From Deltaproteobacteria bacterium RBG_16_49_23 (lineage in GTDB: Bacteria > Desulfobacterota > BSN033 > UBA1163), in contig MGQQ01000054.1 in assembly GCA_001798855.1 (NCBI GenBank), forward strand, positions 1-32,149: 32,149 nucleotides of DNA, given 5' to 3'. Under the pieces are notes generated by a model. The model was not told the origin of the DNA. It saw only the letters and a list, made by a program, of their open reading frames with translations, and did not search any database. Shown here piece after piece: positions 8,761 through 16,687 of the stretch; positions within the stretch are counted from its first letter, which is position 1, and each line of letters begins with the position of its first letter. The translations under genes and the position numbers were made by a program.

Positions 8761-10353
8761 TCAAAAGAGCTTGAAAAAAAGAATCGCACTGGCGCCTTTT
8801 GAACCTAGGGCGCCTGATGCCTGGGATTCCACAACCGCAATAACCAGATCTTCATTCCCGTCATTGTCGGCATCTCTTACCTGAAAGTCGGAAATATATC
8901 CGGTAATCTCCTTTGTTTTCCAGTAGGTAACCAGGCTATCCTGGTCCCAGATCATGTTATATACCTCGCCGGTTTCATACGTTTTAGCCTTTTCAAACAT
9001 GGTCAATGAAGAATAGTTCTTGTTAATGATGATCTCATTCACACCATCTCCGTCGAGGTCTCTTGATAGAATTCGTCCCGGGATGAACACCCGCCAGGAT
9101 GGGGCATCCGTGGGCCTGAATCCATCGGGTTTTTTCTTTGATGTATCGTAAGAATTTGCAGTTCCCCCGAAGCTTTCCCTGCTGGTCCAGACCGGTTTTC
9201 CGTCAGAAGAAAGGATGCTTATTTTGTCCCTTCGGTCCAGCAAGACCGTGTTTAATTTGCCTTCATTGCGGACATCGGCTACGGTTAAACCGAAAATTTT
9301 AGTATCTTTCGGAAGGCCCATCTTCGGCCCCTTTTCGAATGATTTCTTTTTCCAGGCGAATTTATAGATGGATCCGGTAAATAGCCCGTCAGAGCCCATC
9401 TGCTGTCCCATCAATAAAGGGCCTTCTTTGGGGTGTTCGAGGACCCTGAAGAACCAGCCCGCCTTCCGGGTGATCGTCTTGAATTCTCCCTGTTCAAATT
9501 CGATGATCATGGACTGAAGATTATCATCAATGACGGAAGTCACAATAATCTCCGCATAACCGTTTCGATTCACATCCGCGACATCGAGGGTGAGGAAATT
9601 ATGCTGGTAGCCCGCCTCAATCTTCCGAAAGAGGCTCAATTTATCTCCATCGTATTTAAAAACATAGATGTTGTGATTATCGATGACCACCACTTCGTTC
9701 TTCTTATCTCCGTCCACATCGCCGATATCAATCCCTTTGATTTCGAAGTTAAAGATCTGACTTTTTTTGAAGCCCAATTCCCCCTGGCCAATCCTTCCGA
9801 TGTCTCTCTCCGGGCGAATGATCTGTGAGGATCTGGGGTCCGACGGACGAACTGTCGTAGCACGGCGCCCAAGGATTCTGAATCCGATATCCTGCGCAAA
9901 ATCTCCGATTTTAGTCATTACATCATCGATTCCTTTGTGCTGGGTATAGGCGCCAAGCGGAGGTTTATCGTCGGTAATGCTGATGAGCCGGGCATCGAGG
10001 CTGATGTAATTGCCAATCTTGGTAATGCTTCCGAGAACGACATAGTCGGCCCCGACTCTCGTTCCAGCCTCTTTGGCCGCTGTCTCATCGAGACGCATGG
10101 GCCTCATTTCCCACAGTGCTCTCTCTACAATAGTCCGCTCAACGACGATAATTCTTCCCTCCACAGTGATCCGGGAGGTCAGGATGTCATTGATGCCATC
10201 CCTCAGGTAATCGAGGTTCTCCTGGCTGTGAATGAGGAAGGGAAGAATGGCCACTTTATAGACTTTACCCGGATCTCTGGGCTGGCTAACAGATTGAAAA
10301 GGGAAGGCGAGAAGGGAAAATAAACATAAAGTAAGGATCAATTTAAATTTCAT
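8761..10353 (-). CDS. FlgO/CsgG-like N-terminal domain fused to FG-GAP/VCBS repeat domain
   Basis: 530 aa; signal peptide; KVAILPFLIHSQENLDYLRDGINDILTSRI...; repeated D-x-D-x-D/N-G motifs (GDVDGDKKNEVVV, ADVNRNGYAEIIV, RDLDGDGVNEIII, RDADNDGNEDLVI). Confidence 0.75.
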   Translation of the reverse strand: MKFKLILTLCLFSLLAFPFQSVSQPRDPGKVYKVAILPFLIHSQENLDYLRDGINDILTSRITVEGRIIVVERTIVERALWEMRPMRLDETAAKEAGTRVGADYVVLGSITKIGNYISLDARLISITDDKPPLGAYTQHKGIDDVMTKIGDFAQDIGFRILGRRATTVRPSDPRSSQIIRPERDIGRIGQGELGFKKSQIFNFEIKGIDIGDVDGDKKNEVVVIDNHNIYVFKYDGDKLSLFRKIEAGYQHNFLTLDVADVNRNGYAEIIVTSVIDDNLQSMIIEFEQGEFKTITRKAGWFFRVLEHPKEGPLLMGQQMGSDGLFTGSIYKFAWKKKSFEKGPKMGLPKDTKIFGLTVADVRNEGKLNTVLLDRRDKISILSSDGKPVWTSRESFGGTANSYDTSKKKPDGFRPTDAPSWRVFIPGRILSRDLDGDGVNEIIINKNYSSLTMFEKAKTYETGEVYNMIWDQDSLVTYWKTKEITGYISDFQVRDADNDGNEDLVIAVVESQASGALGSKGASAILFFKLF

Positions 10354-10491
10354 CGATGTTCCTCTCTTTTTTTACACCATTTCTTTCCATCGGGAAGAGG
10401 AATGGAGTAGGGGATTGATTTTTTGAAATTTTAAGTTTATTTGCGGGGTTTGTCAAATCAGATTCTATTCAGATACGATTACGATCTTGGC

Positions 10492-11985
10492 TCATTTTTT
10501 AACATCAGAACCCGGACCGATGAGTCGGATTTCGATGAGGCGTTGGAGAAGGGATCCACGGGGACCTCCTTTGCCGAGGCTTAGATCGGTGACGACGACT
10601 TTTCCGATCTTCTGATATGCAGGGCCTGATCTTCCTCCCTTCTGAATCCCCCAGATGCTGTGTATGGCATAATGTTCCCCGTTATACTTGCCCAGATAGA
10701 GCATGATATGGCCAGGCATCCGAAGGAGCGTGGCCATGGGAATGGCCCGGTCTAATATTGTTTTCTTTTCCTCTGCCGTCTTTCCTTCAAGTGGTTCGAG
10801 AGAGACCCCCATTCTGGCCTGATGATTCGAATTGCGGGGCATTAAAATACCGAACGTGTTGAAGAGGTCCATAATAAAACGCGAGCAGTCTCTCCCCCCG
10901 GACTCCTCTCCCCAGCCATAGGGCTGATGAAGCATCGTAAAGGCCTGTTGAGCCAGGTTTTTCTGAGAATAAGGGAGAAAACCGTAATGAACATTATCAT
11001 CAGCAGGGATGAATCCATGTCGAAAAGACAGCCGGCCATCGCTTTCCCTGAAGGGTATTTTAATGACATAATAATTTCCTAAGGCCCCATGGCCTCCCTT
11101 GGATGATAGATTACTATCCACTATCCTCCCCCTTGACGGGGCCCCCTCACCCTGCCCCTCTCCCGCCAGGGGAGAGGAAATTTTTTTGTTATTTTCTATA
11201 GGATTTGAGGGTTTCGCCTTTCTCGGGAGATCAATGATCGGAAAGGTCGTTCCCATCTGGACGGAAAAAATCGACTGCCGGAAGAGGGGATCATCAAAGA
11301 CCCTGACGAAATTTCCTATGATAACCAGAGGCTCCTTTTGTACCGGCTGCCCCATTGCGTCATTTTTATCCATCGCGATGGCCAGATCTTTCGCCCGAAT
11401 CCATCCGCGGATAAAGGAGGTCTGTACATAGACCCAGAGGTTGTCCCGGCTGAAGTGATAAATTCCAACCGGTGACCCTGGGGCGATGGCGGAATGCTGG
11501 AACAGGTCAAACTCAAGGCTGGTTCGATTTTTCCTCGAAGCTTCATCGGTGGGGAAAACCCGGATATCGGTCCGCTGAATGGTCAGAGCAAACTGGAGTT
11601 GATTCCGTTCTTTTAACCGGACCTGGTTCATATTTTCCTTTATTTCATTCCAGAAAGAATCACCCAGGGGATTTCCATCCTTTCCATATCGAATTTCTTT
11701 CGTTTTTCCAAAACCCTCCCAATCCTCCGTTAAAAAAGAGAGGATCTCTTCCCTGGTCCATTCCTCTTTTATATCTTCTACTCTGCAGAGGAGAAGGTCC
11801 CGTTTTTTAAGATTTTCTTCATTCATCTTCTGAATCTCAGAGGAGGTTAAGAGAAGACGCTCCGGATTCTTGATTGCCCTGACCCAGAAAAGAGGATCTT
11901 CCATTTTCTTTGAGATAGCATGGATTGGAAGGCTGCTTCCCAGAAGCATCGTAACTGCAAGAAGGATAAGGATGGAGGACAACAT
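10492..11985 (-). CDS. SH3-domain NlpC/P60 family protein
   Basis: YGWGEESGGRDCSRFIMDLF catalytic-Cys motif and GHIMLYLG; start placed at Met15 of the 511-aa ORF because MLSSILILLAVTMLLGSSLPIHA is a signal peptide and the upstream residues are encoded by a dispersed repeat. Confidence 0.8.
   Translation of the reverse strand: MLSSILILLAVTMLLGSSLPIHAISKKMEDPLFWVRAIKNPERLLLTSSEIQKMNEENLKKRDLLLCRVEDIKEEWTREEILSFLTEDWEGFGKTKEIRYGKDGNPLGDSFWNEIKENMNQVRLKERNQLQFALTIQRTDIRVFPTDEASRKNRTSLEFDLFQHSAIAPGSPVGIYHFSRDNLWVYVQTSFIRGWIRAKDLAIAMDKNDAMGQPVQKEPLVIIGNFVRVFDDPLFRQSIFSVQMGTTFPIIDLPRKAKPSNPIENNKKISSPLAGEGQGEGAPSRGRIVDSNLSSKGGHGALGNYYVIKIPFRESDGRLSFRHGFIPADDNVHYGFLPYSQKNLAQQAFTMLHQPYGWGEESGGRDCSRFIMDLFNTFGILMPRNSNHQARMGVSLEPLEGKTAEEKKTILDRAIPMATLLRMPGHIMLYLGKYNGEHYAIHSIWGIQKGGRSGPAYQKIGKVVVTDLSLGKGGPRGSLLQRLIEIRLIGPGSDVKK
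11142..11177. repeat. Palindromic repeat inserted in frame in the NlpC/P60 CDS
   Basis: CCCCCTCACCCTGCCCCTCTCCCGCCAGGGGAGAGG, related to the intergenic copies at ~3546 and ~18239; encodes SSPLAGEGQGEGAP. Confidence 0.75.
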
Positions 11986-11991
11986 TGATAT

Positions 11992-12084
11992 CTTATTGAA
12001 TTTCAGATCTGTGTAATCGGTTCCCAATCGATGTAATCAGAGATTTCTGGACTTTTTTAGAAATCTCATGAAATACTCTTGACA
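11992..12084 (+). repeat. Dispersed hairpin repeat with embedded TTGACA (copy R1)
   Basis: ATCTGTGTAATCGGTTCCCAATCGATGTAATCAGAGATTTCTGG...AGAAATCTC-11 nt-TTGACA; homologous to 30590-30685. Confidence 0.8.
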
Positions 12085-12115
12085 AATATATTTATTTATA
12101 TTAAATAATTACTAT

Positions 12116-12168
12116 CTCGGTTGGTTTTGTACCAAAACGAGTTACCCAAAATGGTAACTCTTTTTTTT
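12116..12168 (+). terminator. Overlapping hairpins with Rho-independent terminator (leader/attenuator or small RNA)
   Basis: Hairpin 1 CTCG-g-TTGGT/ACCAA-aa-CGAG; hairpin 2 GAGTTACC-caaaat-GGTAACTC followed by 8 T. Confidence 0.75.
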
Positions 12169-12250
12169 GGGTTTTGCGAGGGAATAGAAAATCCTCTTTA
12201 TTTTCAATACGTTTTAAAAATCAATCCATAATGAAAGGGGGTAGATCGAC

Positions 12251-12538
12251 ATGGTTTGTCTAACCATAAAAACAGGAGCAGAATGTATCTTCATGAAGAA
12301 GAACGGCTGTTCCTACAACGGTGGGAGATGTTATCCCGTCGTGGAGTCCTGCAAAGGGTGTGATCGAGTGGTGACTTATGAGGCAGGATCTTATTGCAAG
12401 ACCTATTGTGAGCCCAGCTTGAAATGGACAAAGGGATCCTGTAATTTCGCCACCCACATTAAAAAGGAAGTGAAGGAAGACACCTTCAAACTCAACCCTT
12501 TGAAGGCCTCAAAGCGAAATGTCAGCCAGAGGGTTTGA
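12251..12538 (+). CDS. PxxKW family cysteine-rich protein
   Basis: 95 aa, Cys-rich, contains PSLKW; RBS-like GGGGG upstream. Confidence 0.7.
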   Translation: MVCLTIKTGAECIFMKKNGCSYNGGRCYPVVESCKGCDRVVTYEAGSYCKTYCEPSLKWTKGSCNFATHIKKEVKEDTFKLNPLKASKRNVSQRV

Positions 12539-12541
12539 GCC

Positions 12542-13606
12542 TTACCCCCTGTTGCGGTCATTATCCGGAAAGCCCTCCTCTCGGTTTCGAGTTGAAACGA
12601 CTTGGTTGCTCTTTAACACGGGGGAGGGCTTTATTGTTTTTTGCCCCTGACGGGATAGGTTCAGAGAAGCCCAGCAGATGAGAGCCGTGATGGCGCAGAG
12701 AAGAAAGATTAGAATATGAACCCCCAAACCCGTGGCAATGGCCTCTTCCTTGGAGAGTCCAACGATCAGGAACCCGGCCGTCCATCCTGCCTCGAGCGTT
12801 CCCCAGTTTCCAAGCCCGCTGATCGGAAGGGCATTGGCGATCACCGCAATGGTCGATCCGAACACAACCTTTAATAACGACACCTCAATCCCGAACCCTC
12901 TCAGAAAGGCATAAAAGACATAGAAGATCATCATCCATGATCCCAGGCTTGCCAGGCTCACCGAAAAATAGGTTTTTCTGGCCTTGATTGCATAGAAATC
13001 CTCCGCCATCTCATGAATCTTTCTTTGGGCCCAATGGAGAGTTTTGCTGTTTTTTAACCTGGGCCATCCGCTCATTTTTCCCGTGAGGATGGAGACCCAC
13101 CCCAGGAAAGCGCTCATATGGAAAAATGCAACCAAGACAGAGAGGATCAGAAGAATGGAGAAAAGGATGATCAAAAGCAGATTCATCTGGAGAAAACTCC
13201 GGAATCCGATGATAGTAAATAAAAAGATGATCAGGACAATAAAAAAATCATAGACCCTCGATGCAATCAAGGAGGCCAGGCCCTCCGTCATGCTCAATCC
13301 ACTCAGTCTGTTTAGAAAATAGGGATAGGAGAGTTCCCCTAATTTGGAGGGAAGGACCATCAGGGCTAAATGATAGAAGACGGTGATATTAAAAAGCTCG
13401 GGGAGGCGAATTCCTTTGGAGTGGATCAGCCATCTGAACCTTAAAGCCCGGAGGAAGATCGCGAGAAGATAGGCAGCGGATCCCAAAACAGCCCAGTACG
13501 GATTCATATTTATAAGGAGGCGATAAAGGTCTTTGATCGAGATCTGGGTAAAGAGGACAAGAAGGATTCCGATGGTAACCAGAAGAGGCAGGATGAATTT
13601 TTTCAA
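12542..13606 (-). CDS. Lysylphosphatidylglycerol synthase TM region/YbhN-AglD-like flippase-domain protein
   Basis: 354 aa polytopic; LRALRFRWLI, LPSKLGELSYPYFL, ALPISGLGNWGTLEAGW motifs. Confidence 0.85.
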   Translation of the reverse strand: MKKFILPLLVTIGILLVLFTQISIKDLYRLLINMNPYWAVLGSAAYLLAIFLRALRFRWLIHSKGIRLPELFNITVFYHLALMVLPSKLGELSYPYFLNRLSGLSMTEGLASLIASRVYDFFIVLIIFLFTIIGFRSFLQMNLLLIILFSILLILSVLVAFFHMSAFLGWVSILTGKMSGWPRLKNSKTLHWAQRKIHEMAEDFYAIKARKTYFSVSLASLGSWMMIFYVFYAFLRGFGIEVSLLKVVFGSTIAVIANALPISGLGNWGTLEAGWTAGFLIVGLSKEEAIATGLGVHILIFLLCAITALICWASLNLSRQGQKTIKPSPVLKSNQVVSTRNREEGFPDNDRNRG

Positions 13607-13628
13607 TGCCGTGGCTTATCACTTCGCG

Positions 13629-14147
13629 CTAAGATAGGATTTTGATACGGTTTTCTAATTCTTCAATTCGATTTTGAAGGAGGATAGATCTTTGCTTTAA
13701 ATCCGCCACCTCCTTTTCAAGACGCTCTTTAAGATTACTCTCTTTATCTAATTTGCCGTCGATTCCATTGAGGCGGTTATCAACTCCATCGAGTTGTTCC
13801 TCAATTCTCTGGATCGAAAAAGTGATGGTGTGGTATTCTGTCTCAAGCCGGTCCAGTCGATGATAGATTTGATCGAAATGGGTCAAGAGATCATCAAATC
13901 TTTTGTCATGTTCTTCAAGTTTTTTCTCAATTTTATCGAAATGGGGTTCAATTCTATTCAGGATATACGATTCGATTCGGTCAAACCGGGGTTCGATCTG
14001 GCTTTGGATATACGATTCGATTCGGTCAAACCGGGGTTCGATCTGGCTTTGGATATACGATTCGATTCGGTTGAACCCAGGTTCGATCGTTTTCTTATTA
14101 AATTCCTCAAGGGCATCAGTCAGGTCTTTTTTGGAAATAGGCTCCAT
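13629..14147 (-). CDS. Coiled-coil protein with 15-aa repeats
   Basis: 172 aa; IESYIQSQIEPRFDR repeated; heptad-rich remainder. Confidence 0.6.
   Translation of the reverse strand: MEPISKKDLTDALEEFNKKTIEPGFNRIESYIQSQIEPRFDRIESYIQSQIEPRFDRIESYILNRIEPHFDKIEKKLEEHDKRFDDLLTHFDQIYHRLDRLETEYHTITFSIQRIEEQLDGVDNRLNGIDGKLDKESNLKERLEKEVADLKQRSILLQNRIEELENRIKILS
13961..14095. repeat. 45-bp tandem repeat, about 3 copies
   Basis: GGATATACGATTCGATTCGGTCAAACCGGGGTTCGATCTGGCTTT x2 identical, third copy diverged. Confidence 0.9.
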
Positions 14148-14282
14148 ATCCGTCCCCTCATTTCTGTAACTTATGGTGCGAACATTAGCACGATTTTAAT
14201 TTCTGGTCAACTCTAAAAAATTGCAGTATTTTAACGAAGATTGACGGCTGTCTTAAAAAATGATAAATAAGAATCAACCAGG

Positions 14283-14357
<75 letters not shown>

Positions 14358-14582
14358 GGATCCCTCAATAATTACCGGGGGAAGATCGTGACCACATATG
14401 AATCCGATAATGTCTCCGTCTACTACATAGACAAACGCGAGTCCCGCCGCTGCCTCAAACCCACGCTCCAGAACGTCATCTCGCCAGTCCTCTTGCCAGA
14501 AACCGGGTTCGGCCTTCATAAGGGCTCTGATTGCGGGGATGTCGTTGTGTTTTGCTTCTCTTATCATCTCTAAATCATTCAA
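14358..14582 (-). pseudogene. GNAT acetyltransferase N-terminal fragment truncated at the tRNA 3' end
   Basis: MNDLEMIREAKHNDIPAIRALMKAEPGFWQEDWRDDVLERGFEAAAGLAFVYVVDGDIIGFICGHDL is GNAT-like; the reading frame then runs into antisense tRNA. Confidence 0.6.
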
Positions 14583-14635
14583 CGCTGTGGCTCACCTGAG
14601 CCGGGTTTATTGGCGATCCGCTATCAATTACTCTT

Positions 14636-14827
14636 TCAGGCACAGGTAAGAAGCTTGGAATAAGCGCATTTGTTGTCTGGCTTGCATCCCAAACAAGCAA
14701 GTTCTGGAGTTGGAAAATTCAAGTCTCTTAGGCCGAGGCAAACCCATAATTCCTTAACTTTCTCTAAATCAGTTGCGTTTCTATTCTGGGTGGCTATATG
14801 AGTCTTCTTGAGCATATCCGTATACAC
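14636..14827 (-). pseudogene. Possible degenerate DUF3795-like fragment
   Basis: IATQNRNATDLEKVKELW...LACLGCKPDNKCAY resembles DUF3795-type small Cys proteins but lacks the N-terminal CGxxC-like part. Confidence 0.3.
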
Positions 14828-14888
14828 CTTTTTGGAAAAACTGGCAAGTGAAAATTTCAGAAGAGGGGGGGTGATTCAGAAAGGAGGG

Positions 14889-15578
14889 CTAACGAATAGA
14901 CGGGCCGCCGAGTTTACGATGTCGGCTGGATTGGCAAGTTAGCCCCAGAGCTTGTCTGCCCCGGCGAGAAAAAATCGGAGGAGTAATAAGCCTTCGTATC
15001 CACTTAGAAATGGATAGACCCGCACGAATCTCCTGCGATGTTTTCCACCGTTGATACCTTTTCTCAAACTCCAACAATTGAGGACAGGTCCCCTTAAAGC
15101 CTATTCCTACCACTGTACGTGGAAAGTTCTCTCTTCCAACATACCCGATGAATGAGTGAGCGAACGGCTTCAGAAGAGACCTAAAGGCTTCTGGAGTAAA
15201 ACGCCAATAATCGTAAGGATGGGCATGGATGGGGAAATCCATCACGCTACTGATTATAACAATTCCATTCGGCTCCAGAACGCGATGAATTTCCCCTAAT
15301 GCCCTATGGGGATACTCCACATGCTCGAGAGTATCCAGACATAGTACCGTGCCAACACATCCCGCAGGCAGGTCTATGTCATGAAGGTCCAGTACCTTAT
15401 CGACGCCCGGACCCTCACGCATGTCAGCGCCTATGTATTTCTTTGCGGGAAAGAATGGGCGAAGATCAGCGAACTCTTCCTGCCCGGCAACCTGCAACGC
15501 TCCAAACTCGTAAATAGGCTCTTTGATCGGAACCGTATTAGCCACAATAGATATGAATTCCTTGATAGCCTTTCTCAT
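14889..15578 (-). CDS. Class I SAM-dependent methyltransferase
   Basis: YIGADMREGPGVDKVLDLHD, VLCLDTLEHVEYPHRALGEIHRVLEPNGIVIIS. Confidence 0.85.
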   Translation of the reverse strand: MRKAIKEFISIVANTVPIKEPIYEFGALQVAGQEEFADLRPFFPAKKYIGADMREGPGVDKVLDLHDIDLPAGCVGTVLCLDTLEHVEYPHRALGEIHRVLEPNGIVIISSVMDFPIHAHPYDYWRFTPEAFRSLLKPFAHSFIGYVGRENFPRTVVGIGFKGTCPQLLEFEKRYQRWKTSQEIRAGLSISKWIRRLITPPIFSRRGRQALGLTCQSSRHRKLGGPSIR

Positions 15579-16001
15579 CGGCCTGCCTCTCTTTTGGTGA
15601 AGGGCTAACTTTACTTTTTATACCACTTTCACATTTTCGTAAACCTTAAACTACCAAAAGTTCTCTTCTTCTCAAACAGGCTCAAATCTCTTGCTATTTT
15701 TCCAGAAAAGATCGTTTTTACAAATATTATACGGAATCGAGTTATTTTCAGAAGGGATTATGCATAGGGGAGGTATATCCCCATTGTCATTTCCTGTTGT
15801 AATATATATCTTTTCCTAAAAATAGAGAAGGGAATTTTTCATGGAAGAAATGATAACAAAGGATTTGAACTATCCAAAATGCGGGACAAGTAATTTCAAA
15901 CAGTGACATACATAAGATTCCGCTGATTGACTTAGGCTTGAATTTGGGATACTTAGAATCATAACAGAAAGTTAGGGAAAGACAGACCACTGGAGATTAT
16001 C

Positions 16002-16445
16002 ATGAAAAAATTGATCGGGTTTTCCGCCCTTTGCACCTTCTTAATTTTACTCCCCCTCTCTGCCCGGTCGGAAGGAATCAAATGGTTTTCTTATAAGGAT
16101 GGGTTGAAAAGGGCGAAGGCGGAGAACAAGAAGGTTTTCCTTAATTTTCATGCGGAGTGGTGAGCTTTCTGCAAGAAGATGGAGGAGGAGTCCTTCACTC
16201 AACCCGAAATCGTCAAGTTTTTAACCACAAACTTTATCCCCATTCGAGTCGATGTAGATAAAGAGAAGAAGATTGCTTCCACCTATCACGTGAGGGGCCT
16301 TCCTGTATCCTGGTTCCTTGAGCCGGATGGTAGAAAGATCACAACCATCCCAGGGTATGTGAATCCCGATCTCTTTCAAGTCATCCTTAAATATATTACC
16401 TCAGAAAGTTATAAGAAAATGACCCTGAAAGAATTCATGAAGTAA
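16002..16445 (+). CDS. Thioredoxin-family protein, probable selenoprotein (UGA at 16161-16163 read as Sec)
   Basis: ATG 16002 in frame with ORF 16179..16445; signal peptide MKKLIGFSALCTFLILLPLSARSEG; ...KKVFLNFHAEW-U-AFCKKMEEESF..PEIVKFL..NFIPIRVDVDKEKKIASTYHVRGLPVSWFLEPDGRKI...; only one in-frame stop, at the catalytic Cys. Confidence 0.78.
16180..16197 (+). promoter_or_regulatory. Candidate bacterial SECIS hairpin
   Basis: TGGAGGA-GGAG-TCCTTCA: 7-bp stem (one G-T pair), GGAG apical loop starting 24 nt after the TGA. Confidence 0.55.
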
Positions 16446-16455
16446 TATTGGATTA

Positions 16456-16626
16456 CTACCTCGTTTCCCTTGGCCCCCCCATCCATTGGAATGTTTCTGC
16501 CCCTTCCTTTGTTGAAAAGAAGGCGCCGCATTTGGGGCATTTGATGGGGGTATCTTGTGATGCGGTTGCGCATCCGAAAACGATGAACAGCATCCCTAAG
16601 ATTAAAACCGTTATCCATTTTCTCAT
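16456..16626 (-). CDS. Small lipoprotein with CPKCG zinc-ribbon-like motif (56 aa)
   Basis: MRKWITVLILGMLFIVFGCATASQDTPIKCPKCGAFFSTKEGAETFQWMGGPRETR; AAGGAG RBS upstream; too short for the supplied ORF track. Confidence 0.65.
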   Translation of the reverse strand: MRKWITVLILGMLFIVFGCATASQDTPIKCPKCGAFFSTKEGAETFQWMGGPRETR

Positions 16627-16687
16627 ATCGGTTCTCCTTATTGAATATAAGTGTCAGTGTCGGTGTTAGTGTCAGTCATTAGAAAAA

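Noticed and set aside
13961-14095. CRISPR-like array
   Set aside because: Contiguous 45-bp tandem repeat with no spacers, inside a coding sequence
15787-15990. 67-aa minus-strand ORF
   Set aside because: No recognisable features; A/T-rich region upstream of the thioredoxin gene
16161-16163. Plain nonsense mutation as the explanation for the TGA
   Set aside because: Not excluded, but less likely: the stop is UGA, exactly at a catalytic Cys codon, with a SECIS-like hairpin downstream and an otherwise intact frame
16409-16618. 69-aa minus-strand ORF
   Set aside because: Wrong frame; the neighbouring frame (16456..16626) has a lipobox, CPKCG motif and RBS
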